Origin: Populus alba
Lineage: Eukaryota; Streptophyta; Magnoliopsida; Malpighiales; Salicaceae
Direction of reading: 5' to 3'
Assembly (NCBI RefSeq): GCF_005239225.2
Contig: NC_133298.1
Coordinates: 2,356,001 to 2,420,000, forward strand
Length of the DNA: 64,000 nucleotides
Shown piece by piece: positions 46,201 through 57,556 of the stretch. The position numbers and the translations under genes are program-made. Within the stretch, counting starts at the first letter, position 1, and each line of letters starts with the position of its first letter. Below the pieces are notes generated by a model that saw nothing but the letters and a program-made list of their open reading frames with translations, was not told the origin of the DNA and did no database searches.

Positions 46201-48350
46201 GAGGAGTAATGTCACCTGCAAAGAAGGAAAAAAAAATGCAAGCAAGTCTCGGTTCTTCCCCTTTTCAGATCCGTTTTTATTTCTGCTCTCTTTGTTTATG
46301 TCCTTCTTCTTTTGGTTTCCCTTGCTCTGTTTTAGGTGGCCACCGGCGACTGGGAAGCTACTGGTGGTTGTGCTCCTATCGTGTCTGGCCGGTGGAGCTG
46401 GAGGAGGAAAAGGTGTTGGCTGATCGTTGGTTTCGGTTGGAAATAACACTGGATCGGTGGGCGTCGCCGTGTGGGGACTGCCGCTGAAGGGCAGATCTGC
46501 AGTCTGCAGAAGGCGACGGGGGATCTGTGGCCAGTTGAAGACGGTGCTGCTGTGGTTGATGGAGTGGAAGAAACTGATGGGATGAGGAGACGTTGCTGTT
46601 GAGGCGAAGTGAGGAGAGAGCTGGGCCTCCGCTCGGTTCATCCCTTGCTCCTGCGACCGAGAGTGAAAAGAGGTTGTTGTGGTCCAAAGGCAGCCGCTGC
46701 TGGAGGAGGATATGATGGAGAAGATCGGGAAATGGGGAGGCGATCTGAAGTGGGGGTGCTAGTTTAGGTGGGTTATGTTTTCTGGGTGATGGGCGTTTGG
46801 CAGGGCTATGTTGATAAATGGAGAGGAAGCTCTGGTGAGGGGAAGGTTTCGGTGCTGAAGGTTGGAGGGTGGCGACTGGAAGAGAAAATGAGATGCCAGG
46901 GAATTTCCCCCAAAGGCTGCGGGGGCCGAGGGAGAAGAAGGTTGGGGCTATGGTGTCGAGAAAAAAAAAAGCAAACGGTGGGTAGCTACCGGCTTAAGTC
47001 CGGCTGGTTTGGGTGAGCGGCTGCAGGGGGGGAAAATCTTTTAGGTTTAGGGTTTTTTTTTTGTGTTGTCTCTCCCCTTAAATTTCAAAATTGCCCCCCC
47101 CCCTTCGAATGTGTTGAGGAAACCAGTATTTATATGTGGAAATATTGCTAGGTTTTCAAATTGGTCCCTCAATTTCTTTCTTTTTGTAAATTTGATTTTT
47201 TCTAAATTTTTTTGTATTTTTTGAAAACGAGCAATATCAACGTTGACTCGATGAGGAAAATCAATGATTTTAAAAAAGACGCGTGAAAACTCGAACGCGT
47301 TCGAAAGACCCTTAAAAATTTAAATTCTTTTTTAGACGACGTTGAAAAATGCTAAAATGACAAAAATATATTTAAAAAACATATTTTTTTGGATTTTCTT
47401 TGTTTTTCTCTATTTTTGAATTTTTTTTTCTGAAAATTTATCAAAACATGGGTCAAAAATTGGGTAGCAACAAAGGATTTGGGTCATCTTCGATATTTCC
47501 TGGGTATTGAGGTAGCATATTCACCTAGAGGTTACCTTCTTTCTCAGTCGAAATATGTTGCAGATATTCTTGAGCTGGCTAGACTTACTGATAACAAGAC
47601 TGTTGATACTCCTATTGAGGTTAATGCAAGGTACTCTTCTTCTGATGGTTTACCTTTGATAGATCCTACTTTATATCATACTATTGTTGGGAGTTTGGTA
47701 TATCTCACCATTACTCGTCCAGATATTGCATATGTTGTTCATGTTGTTAGTTAGTTTGTTGCTTCTCCTACTACTGTTCGCTGGGCAGTTGTTCTACGTA
47801 TTTTGCGATATCTTCGAGGTACAATTTTTCAAAGTCTTTTACTCTCATCCACCTCTTCCTTGGAGTTGCATGCATACTCTGATGCTGATCATGGTAGTGA
47901 TCCCACAGATCGCAAGTCTGTTACCGGGTTTTGTATCTTTTTAGGTGATTCTCTTATTTCTTGGAAGAGCAAGAAACAATCTATTGTTTCTCAATCATCC
48001 ACTGAAGCAGAATATCGTGCCATGGCATCTACCACCAAAGAGATTGTTTGGTTATGTTGGTTACTTGCTGATATGAGAGTTTCCTTTTCTCATCCTACTC
48101 CTATGTATTGTGACAACCAGAGTTCTATTCAGATTGCTCACAACTCGATTTTTCATGAGTGAACTAAGCACATTGAGATCGATTGTCATCTTACTCGTCA
48201 TCATCTCAAGCATGACACCATTACTTTGCCTTTTTTTCCTTCTTCCTTGCAGATTGCAGATTTCTTTACCAAGGCGCATTCCATCTCTCGTTTTTGTTTT
48301 CTGGTTGGCAAACTCTCGATGCTTGTAGCTGCCGCATCGTGAGTTTGAGG
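43247..48350 (+). pseudogene. Element D pol, split by a solo LTR
   Basis: The first part (43247-45510) reads protease (DFGASHHM, the active-site Ser changed to Phe), the GAG-pre-integrase zinc domain (WH-LGH ... C-GC, about 43666-43790), the integrase core (HSDVWGP, TPEQNGVAERKHRH) and RT (KARLVAKGY, DVKNAFLNGDL, YVDDM at 45422-45436). The solo LTR at 45511-47472 follows the Lys-Asp codons. The second part (47478-48350) gives [11 protein letters not shown], the RT end and RNase H (YSDADHGSD, STEAEYRA, CDN-S-I). Stops at 47752 and 48160 break it. Its original role was reverse transcription and integration. Confidence 0.9.
45511..47472 (-). mobile_element. Solo LTR of Tat/Ogre-like family 2 in element D
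   Basis: Reverse orientation: the reverse strand starts TGTTGCTACCC and ends GTGCGACA, 1962 bp, target duplication aagga (45506-45510 and 47473-47477), splitting the copia RT codon string cleanly. It keeps a TATA box (catataaatactgg on the reverse strand, near 47130) and the PBS-like tggcgactcc at 45594-45603. The second GC hairpin is present near 46100; the first is not. Confidence 0.93.
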
Positions 48351-48355
48351 GGAGA
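48341..48355 (+). other. Element D polypurine tract
   Basis: gagtttgaggggaga directly precedes the 3' LTR. Confidence 0.8.
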
Positions 48356-48520
48356 TGTTAAATAATATTTATGTAGTCTTATTTATTAAGGGTAGAATAG
48401 TACTTTCAGTTTAACCTATATATACTTTATTTGTATTTAGGTTAAGACTATGCATTCATAATAAACATATTATTCAGAATTGTAGCCTCCTTTTTGTGTT
48501 TGATTTCAATAAGTTTAACA
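48356..48520 (+). repeat. Element D 3' LTR
   Basis: 165 bp, three visible differences from the 5' LTR (about 1.8 %). Confidence 0.92.
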
Positions 48521-48525
48521 ACACA

Positions 48526-48968
48526 TACCAATGATGCATTACAGGCACTTCTTGCACCTACAAAAACAATTGCAACTAATGCAGGGGTTGATAGTAGACC
48601 CAACATTCCGTAAATGGTGTACTGAAAACTCTATGGTGAAAGGATGGTTGATTAATTCAATGGACCAATCATTGGTTGCAAACTTCATCCGCTTCCCAAC
48701 AGCAAAACAGGTGTGGGACGCCATTGCAACTACATATTTTGATGGAACAGACACATCACAGGATTATGAACTTCGACGCAGGGTAACTCGAATGCGGCAG
48801 AAAGGAGGATCCATTGAAAAATATTACAATGATTTACAAGGGATATGGAGGGAGATAGACTTTCGACGCCCCAATCCCATGGAATGTGCAACAGACATTC
48901 AAAAATATAACTCTCTGATACAGGAGGAAAGAGTATATATTTTCTTGGATGGATTGGATGATTGACTT
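48526..48968 (+). pseudogene. Gag fragment of another Ty1/copia element
   Basis: The frame through 48531-48965 gives W-NSMVKGWLINSM, VANFI-FPTAKQVWDAI, YYNDLQGIWREID and VYIFLDGLDD, the middle of a copia gag of the Retrotran_gag/UBN2 type, different from the gag of element D. It has neither start nor knuckle: element D stands to its left and element E cuts it at 48968, just after DGLDD. A TGA at 48962 probably replaces an Arg codon. The expected continuation is not found to the right of element E. Confidence 0.82.
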
Positions 48969-51088
48969 TGTTGCTACCCAATTTTTGACCCATGTTTTTT
49001 ATATATTTTCAAAAAAATCCAAAAATAGAGAAAAACAAAGAAAATCCAAAAAATATGTTTTTTAATATATTTTCGTCATTTTAGCATTTTCAACGTCGTC
49101 TAAAAAGAATTTAATTTTTCAAACGCGTTCGACTTTTCACGCGTCATTTTTAAAATAATTGATTTTCCGTATTTGAGTCGACGTCGATATTGCTCGTTTT
49201 CAAAAAATACAAAAAAACAAGAAAAATCAAATTTTACAAAAAAAAGAAAAAAGAAAATTAAGGGACCAATTTTGAGGCCGAAACAATATTTTTGCCTAAG
49301 GGAATTTTGAATTTTGGAAGGAGGGGCAACCTAAGAATTTTTTTTCTCTTCACCCGAAATTAGCCGTTGCCCCTGGCCCAATACTATTATTTAATCCCTC
49401 TCTTTCGGCTAAAAATTAATTACTTAGCCCCCCACCCATGGTCTTCTTTTCCTTGTTTTCCGCCGACATGTTGGCCCTCCTCATAATTGAAAAAAAAAAA
49501 ACCCATATTTCTTCTCATTCCCAGCTTTGCAAGAGGGGGGGGGGGAAGCCATTTTCGTCGGGTCCCGAGAGCAGTGGGCAGAGACCCACGATCCCCAGCT
49601 CCTTTTGAGATTTTTTCTCCTTCTCCCCCACTGGACCTCCATTTTTCAGAAAACCCCCACAGCCATAGCTCCCTTCTCCTCCAAAACCGCACAGCCCCCT
49701 CACCATTTTCATTTTTCTTTTCTTCCCCAAACCAGCACCACCCACAACGCCGATCTTCCTCTCATCAGCACCGGACCACCCCCTTCCCTCACTGTCTCCC
49801 TCACCCCTCTCTCGGCCACGCCTCTATTTTCATTTGAAAATCAGAGGACCTTCCCGATTCCCACAAATCCTCTCCTCTCAGCCGTTTCTCCTTCAACCGG
49901 TTAGCAGCAGCCCTTCTTCGGCCGACCAGCACCAGACCCTCCCCCCTCTCAGCAGCGTCACCTCCTCCTCCGGACCATCAACGCCATCCTCCAACAGCAG
50001 CAGCTCCTCCACAGCAGCACCCGATCTCCCCGCAACTGAAGAACCCAGCGACGACCACAGCAGCGGCCGAACAGTCCCAGCGGCAGCGCCCCCTTCTCAG
50101 TCGTTTCCCTCTTCACTGCTGGCCACCTGAAACGGAGGAGAGGAAGGAGATGACCGATCTGCAGCGAGGCAGATTCAAAAGACCCGCACGGGACAGATCT
50201 GAAGAGAACTTGAACAGATCTAAAAAACTAAAATCGACTGTGTTGTGCATTTTCTGTTATTGCAGGTCACCGCCGGCGAGAGAAAGGAAGAGGAGAGGAA
50301 GCCATTACAGCCCCTCACGCTGCCCAGATTTCATGGCGGCGCGTGAACCCACGCGCCGCCAGTGACGGTGGCGCGTGGGAAGACGCGCCACCAGCGTTCA
50401 GTTGCCCTGAAAATGCTCCCAGCACTGTTTCAGTGGTGCAAAAGGTGTTCCTGTGAATTCCATATTTGTTTTAGGGCTGTTATTGTAATTTTAATGTAAT
50501 TTTTGTTTGATGTAATTTCTTATTTAGTTTTGAATTTGTATTTGTATTTGTATTATGGAAAGAAAAGACAAGAAAAGAAAAAGAAAAGGAAAGAAAACAA
50601 AAAAAAATAAAATAGTGAAATATGAATGTGTGTGTTTGTATTTTTTATTATATGTTATTGAATTATAAAAATTAAAAAAGGACAAAAAGAATTATTTGTT
50701 AATTTAAATATGGTTAAATATCTCAAGGACAAATAAAATCAAGTTGTATTTTCCATGAAAATATGAGGACAAGTTTCTACATATATTCGGGGATTTAATA
50801 ACTGATTTATTCAAGCCTAAGAATTTAATTAATATTTTAAATTTTCAAATCACATCAGAACACGAAGCAGCTTATCTCAGGTAGGGTGTGTTAGGGGTGC
50901 TAATACCTTCCCTAACCACAATCAGTCCCTTACCCATGATCTCTGACAAGACCAGTACATCAGGTTTCCTAGTAGCCCTCAATAAATTACTAGGTGGCGA
51001 CTCCCACAAACAAATTCAAAGCAAACGCTACAACGAGAAAAATCGCCAGCCGATGCCGCGCGCCAGGATTTTTTTTTGGGGTGCGACA
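48969..51088 (+). repeat. Element E 5' LTR
   Basis: 2120 bp. Where element C has gcctataaat, this LTR reads tttgcctaaggga, so that TATA box is absent. The middle (about 49530-50100) is CT-rich and unlike the 3' LTR. It carries the stem-loop 50335-50360 and the PBS-like tggcgactcc at 50995-51004. Confidence 0.9.
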
Positions 51089-51109
51089 GGATGGCGACTC
51101 CACTGGGGA

Positions 51110-54100
51110 AGGTATTGTTTTCAACTTTATCGGACTAAGCTTTGTGTTTTGATGTGTTTAAGTTTTTTTTTTTTTTTGTACTTTGTTTTATTTTATTTGT
51201 GTTTTATTCATGCATTGTATATAATTCTCTCATGCATCACACCTGCTTTAAGTTAGGTGGGGGACTAGCAGCTTACCTTATGACTTGAGTCAAGGTTGAA
51301 GTTTGTGTAAACCCCAACTCTTCGTTGAGTGCTTAGACTGGTAATAGTTGGACACGTGCCAACCAATTACCTGCTGGGCCCCTATATTGCCTTTACGAGG
51401 GCAATCACTGGGACAACAAGAGACCCCTTGTAGAGACCAAGTAGCAAACCTACCCTGTCTCACGTAAAATGAATAGAACCTGCCTGTAGGATTGTATGCT
51501 CCATAAATATTTGTTTTGCATCCGAGCAAACCCTTCTTGAAGCATTGGCCGTCACTCTGAAAATTTTCATTGGAGAGTTTGGGCAAAAATCATGATTCTT
51601 GTTCCATCATACAAGAGTTACGATCATATTGTCACCCCTCGAAAGGGCGAGTTCATCATATAGATTACATATTCATACATTTATCATGCATGTACCGGGT
51701 TGAAAGGTAGGTCCTCCGCACAAGCTGTGCTGCACGTGATTAAAAAAAGATGATGGGAGCAAAAGAAAGATGTCAGATAGAGGCTCATTACCAGATTGAG
51801 GTTGGGAGCATCAAAGATGAAGTAGCTAGACTCAGATTTGCTTGAACAAGTGTTGAGCATCAAATGGAAAGAGAATGACTGTACAGTCTTCTATGGGAAC
51901 ACTGCTGTCCACGTTCATTGAAGATGTATCTCTCCTTTTCAGTCATGAACAACAACAACAATGCCTTCAGTCATCAACTAATGACAACTTTGATTCCTGT
52001 CATCTAATGGAACCAAACGACTACTAGCCTCCTGTACATGGTGCATTAGCCTGCTTTGAAGTTACCCCTGATTATGAGCTCAATTCCATTTCAGCAGCAC
52101 AAGATGTTGGTCTGATAAACCATGATTAAACACTAAACTTTAATGAGGCAGAGCTCTCTCTACAAAAATCCATTTATAGCTGTGCAAATTGGGAATGCAA
52201 AAGGGGATTTATAAGCATTGCTACAAATATTTCTCTCATCAGTTTCAGCACGAAAACCTCTTAGTAGGTTGAAGAGCCAGACCTTGTCCGAAATATATGA
52301 GCAGACATCAAACTTCATCGTAGCAGAGCTCTCTCGGCAGGACTCTGTTTGTGGATCCGCAAGTGGGAAATCCAAGAAAGAACACAGTAGTCTCAGATCA
52401 TCTATGATTTTCCTCTAAACAGTGTCAATACTAAAACGCAAAAGTAGAGAGGAGACATGCCTAGACTGAAAAACATGAAGAATACTGAAACTTCAACAGA
52501 GCAGGACTTCCTCTATAGGTGTTTGTTTGCTGCACCGTTCGAGAGAAATCAAAGAAGAAATAATGGAGATTCAGATTCATCAGGTGCTCTTCCAATAGTG
52601 ACAATGAGTGATTCCACACGTCGGTAGTGGCGATAATACAAGTTTCTGGGCGCTGCCAAGGTTACCAAGCTGTTGGAAAGTTTTCTAACAATCCGCAACC
52701 AACCACAACAACATTGGAAGATTGAAATGATGTTGTGAGGATTTGCCGAAGAATTGAACAAGCTATGAAGAGAGAAAAGATTGATGGTTCTGTCAAGGAT
52801 TCTAGAACAATGATGAGAGGTGAATCAAGAGATGACTTCGACGGTGTGAACCCTTAATTATGGGGTATAGCCAGGTCTCACGGTAGCATCAATTGCTCAA
52901 ATGTATTTGCCAAGATGGGACATTCCTCTGCCGTTTAAGTTTGTCGACCAGCATCTGCCAGATTCCAGAATTTTGCTTGACTCCGACAAATCCCATGCAA
53001 CCACCAATTTCTAGTTGGTATAATCCAGAAAAGAGATGTGATGTCATGGTGGGGTCCTCAACCATTTCAAGTGAACAGTTTCAAGAATTGCAAGAATTGA
53101 GTCTGAAAGTTGGTGAGCAAGGGACAAGTGGAGCTTGCAAAGGAGGGTGTCATTGGCTATATTGTCCCCCGAACATCATCAAAATGACATGTGATCGAAA
53201 GTGCTTAGGCAAAACACAGATATTGCCAGAAAAGCTGATTCAAGAATGGTGATGAACAGTCAATCATATTGTTTTGGAATTCTGCATTTTTGTTTTGGGA
53301 TCACATCTCATCCTTCAACGAAACATGCCTTGCTTTTGTCTCTTTGTTGTTTTGAAATCAACAGATGTTTAGCATTTTATTCTGACAAAATATTTTGATC
53401 AAACTCCAACATTCGATAAAGGTTAATCAATCTGGAAGATTAAGAGTGTTTTGATTACAGAAATGACTCGATGCTTGTTGAAATGACATGAGGTGACCAA
53501 ACAATTTTGAACTCATACCTCTTGAAACTGAACCACACATCATTAGCTAAGTTTTAACAGTATGCATAATGACATGTAGTGGATTCAATAGTTATGGACT
53601 CGTGAATCATGACTCTTACAAGTCCAAATCATTACACCGGATGAGGTCAAAATTTATCGGTTCTAACCGACCTTGCTTGAAATGAGAAAAGGCCATCTTT
53701 GATATCCCTTCACTTTCTAAAGGTTATATCCCTTGTAGTCCCATTTTGAGCTGAATAGAATATTCTTTTCATGAAAACCCTGACTAGGATCACACCCCAT
53801 ACTGGGGGCAGATGAGAGATATGTTGGAGACATTGATATAATTAATGGATAAAGAGGAAGGCTTAAACAAAAGTCCAATGATTGAAAGAGAGCTATAAGA
53901 AGACACATAGACTGGGGGCATATAAGAAAGTTTTGAGGAAGGCTATGATGAAAAAAAAAGAGAACGAAAAAAAAAAGGGAAGTTGAAATTACCTTCACTT
54001 AAATACAAGTTAAAGATAAAGGAAGGAGAACGCCTATCAAGTCTATGAAGAGCAAAAGAAATTTCAATCAAGGAAAGGCACAACAAAAGTCAATACCAAA

Positions 54101-56321
54101 AAAAAAAAAAGATTAAGTTATAAACGTTGACTTTTGGTATCCATTATAAAGCCTCTGATGTTATCAGATGATTAAGGTTGGTTATTCATCAAGGAAATGT
54201 GGATTTGCATTATGACTTATGTTAAGAAAAGTCTGAACTTTGAGGTTAACAAGGTTATATGTCGTTTCCTCTACAAAGACAACAATAGAAAAGAGTTGAT
54301 GAATAGTTGATGTTGATCCTAGGTCTTTGAAACCCTCAAACACCTTTTGAGCCTGTGAAATTCCTTTCTTTCATAGCCATGAACCATAGCCTGCATTACG
54401 TGCTTTTAAAAGCCCTTTTTAATCAAGCAAGAAATTTGAACCGATAAATGGCGCTCTCAAAACTTAAAGAGCTTTTCCATAAAGGTCGTGACTTCATGAA
54501 TTAAGCTACTAGTTATTATGCATGCTGATAAAACAAGTGCTAAGAAAAGAAATAACCTTTCCTGATAAAGCCTAAGTGTTGACTTGGGTGCCTTGCTTTT
54601 GAAATTCACTCAAAAAGGTCTTTGATCACAGACCATCAAAAGATTTCCAAAAAAGGACATCTCTGATTTCATTTCAACAAACTAGACTTTGAATAGACAT
54701 GATCTTTGAAATATGAGAGTTGATTCCAGAACAAGGAAGATTATCAAACACAGAAGAACATTGATTGAGTATGCAAAATCGTTGATAGAAATGACATTGA
54801 AGTCCTCGACACTCCTTGAAAAGTTGAGCAGCTGGGGGCAATACAGTGGACCTTAAGAAGGAAAACAAACAGTATCCAGATCAACTGGGGGCAAAGAAAG
54901 AATCACATGATGAGTCATCAAAGTCCATCAAAGTCATTCCTGGCATTCACAAAAGCCATTTGGTTGTAAACAGAAGAATGAGCATGTTCAGATCAACTAG
55001 GGGCAATGTTGTTCAAAGACAATCCATGATTTAGTGAACTTCAGCAACAATTGATGAGCAACACTGCACTTGAAGGATATTTTCATATCTTCATCTTGGG
55101 TAACCCTCTGAAACATGGCTATGACTCCTGACAGATGTTATCAGGTGAGTGCATTTGAATGAACATCGAACATATGCACACCACCAAGACTGACTGTGGA
55201 ACAATGCTGCACTTGAAGGACAATCTCATATTGTCATCCTTTGAAACATGGTTATCGACAGACGTTACCACGCAACTGCATTGAATGAATGTCAGAAAGG
55301 CACCCACCCCGAAGACTGACTGTGTGGGACAATTTGTTTTAAGCCAGATGAGCACTTCACCGCATGAGTATGGGTGATAGAAGTAGCATCATTGATGAGG
55401 CCGAGACATTTCTTTTCACAATCTGATTAGAAGAGTTGAAAGGAGTCCATGAGAAGAGCACTGAGCATACAACCATGAGCCTTTGTACTGCAAGCTATGA
55501 GATGCATGATTGGATGACTGAATGAGTTCCAAGAAGGCTGATGATAACATGTACTTGAAGAGTACTGTTTCAAAATAGAGGCAAGTTCATGACTGATTAA
55601 CAATTTGATGGGTGTTGGCATGATGCACACAATCAATCAGAGGATAATTCTCAGAAGAAGCCAGGAGAGAAAATCCTTCATGATGAATCAAGCAGTACCA
55701 CACTTGGGGGCAGGGTCAAGCTTGATGAACGATGCAAGCAATAATTGTCGAAGACAGCTCGGGTTGGGCACTAAATTTACAAGCTGAGTGGATGGCTTAG
55801 CACATGAATGAGCCAATGCATCGGAAGAGTAAGGAAAGCTTTGGAATGAAAACAAAGGCACCCTATGACGATGGAGCATCAAAGAGGGGGGGACCTATAT
55901 TTCAAAACAGGTAAGGATGCATGCATGTCATCTAACCTAAAAAAAAAAAAAAAAAAAAAAAATTTTGCACATATTTTTGAATTGTTACAGGAAAATCCTT
56001 AAGGAGGTCCAGCAAGATATGGTGGAAAAAGAAAGAAGCATGGTGGTGATGATAATAAAGAATCGGTTTTGATCATGGAATAAAAGGACGATGGGATGAA
56101 CCCTACCATTAGGAAAATCCCAAAGAAATGAAAAGATCGACCTTGCAATCGGGAAGCCTCGAGTTTTCAACCCTTGCAGTCAGGAAACACCGAGTTTTCA
56201 AATCCTATGATCGGGACTTATCAGGAAGCACCAAGTTTTCCAGCCCTTCTTCTGTCATCCCCTCAGGACTTCGCCAGGTAAGTCCTATTTTTCACACTTG
56301 TCATATCACATTTTTTCCATC
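51110..56321 (+). mobile_element. Element E non-coding interior
   Basis: Collinear with 22924-28160 of element C, with many small differences and indels and no shared reading frame. It carries the same 'ctgggggca' purine motifs (near 53800, 53915, 54830, 54885, 55705) and a poly-A run (55940-55962). No gene seen. Confidence 0.65.
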
Positions 56322-57475
56322 TGGGTAGGTCGCCCATCATAATAGGACCGTTCATCATATTTTTCCATCCGGCAGGTCACCCATGACAATGAGACCGCAG
56401 TTTTCCACATTTTTCCATCCGGGCAGGTCACCCATGACAATGAGACCGCAGTTTTCCACATTTTTTCCATCTGGGTAGGTTACCCATTACAATGAGACCG
56501 CATTTCATATTCTTTCTATTTGGGTAGGTCGCCCATCACAACGAGACCACTTCATCATATTTTTTCCATCTGGGTAGGTCACCCATTACAATGAGACCAC
56601 ACTTCATATTTTTTCCATTTTTTTTGGGTAGGTCGCCCATTACAATGAGACCACACTTCACATTCTTTCTATCTGGGTAGGTCACCCATTACAATGAGAC
56701 CACACTTCATATTTTTTCCACGTGGGTAGGTCACCCATTACAATGAGACCGCACTTCACAGCATTTTTCTAGGGTTCGTCACCCGTACAATAAGACCACC
56801 ATTTTTCTAGGGTTCGTCACCCGTACAATGAGACCAGCATCCTTCTAGGGTTCGTCACCCGTACAATGAGACCACCATTTTTCTAGGGTTCGTCACCCGT
56901 ACAATGAGACCAGCATCTTTCTAGGGTTCGTCACCCGTACAATGAGACCACCATTTTTCTAGGGTTCGTCACCCGTACAATGAGACCAGCACAGCACTAG
57001 GGTTCGTCACCCGTACAATGAGACCAACAGCACTAGGGTTCGTCACCCGTACAATGAGACCAACTTTTTTCCTAGGGTTAGTCACCCGTACAATGAGACC
57101 ATTTTTTACACATTCTTTTTTTGGTTAAATGAGGTCGCCAGATGGGATCTCATGTAACTTTGGTTAAAGGGAATCGCCAGATGGGATTTCAGGTTAACCG
57201 AGTTACACAGTTTAGTTCCAGTTGAATGAGGTCGCCAGATGGGATCTCATGTAGCTTTGGTTAAAGGGAATCGCCAGATGGGATTTCAGGTTAACCGAGT
57301 TACGCAATATTTTCGTTCCAGTTGAATGAGGTCGCCAGATGGGATCTCAGGTAAACCCAATGTGTGGGCAGGTCGCCCGTGAAAATAGACTATTGGGAGA
57401 GTGTGGGTCGGTCGCCCGTGAAAATAGACTAGGGTGAGTATGTGTGGGCAGGTCGCCCAAGATAATGAAATCATT
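56322..57475 (+). repeat. Modular tandem arrays in element E 3' UTR
   Basis: Module 1 (56322-56765): about nine units of near 49 bp starting gggtaggtcacccat, as in element C. Module 2 (56767-57100): nine units of near 38 bp starting ctagggttcgtcacccgt, many alternating between gaccaccattttt and gaccagcatcttt endings, a 76 bp two-unit period. Module 3 (57125-57350): gaggtcgccagatgggatct and gggaatcgccagatgggatt in a unit near 96 bp. Module 4 (57361-57475): gtgtgggcaggtcgcccgtg, three units. Confidence 0.9.
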
Positions 57476-57488
57476 TTCCTTTTGTTTT

Positions 57489-57556
57489 CTTTACAAAGCT
57501 TACTATGCAAAATTTTGAGGATTTTCGCTTCGTAAGCATTGTAAAGAGGGGGCATC
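57489..57556 (+). other. Hairpin and polypurine tract, element E
   Basis: Arms 57489-57503 and 57532-57546 are identical to those of element C; the polypurine tract aaagagggggcatc abuts the 3' LTR. Confidence 0.75.

Larger units (their letters stand above)
41704..48520 (+). mobile_element. Element D: Ty1/copia retrotransposon with nested solo LTR
   Basis: 165 bp LTRs (41704-41868 and 48356-48520) starting tgttaaataat and ending gtttaaca, differing at three visible positions. Flanks gcaca (41699-41703) and acaca (48521-48525) are a target duplication with one mismatch. A tRNA-Met-type primer site follows the 5' LTR and the polypurine tract gagtttgaggggaga precedes the 3' LTR. The pol order protease, integrase, RT, RNase H is the copia order. 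It is broken by stops, a frameshift and a 1962 bp solo LTR. Confidence 0.93.
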
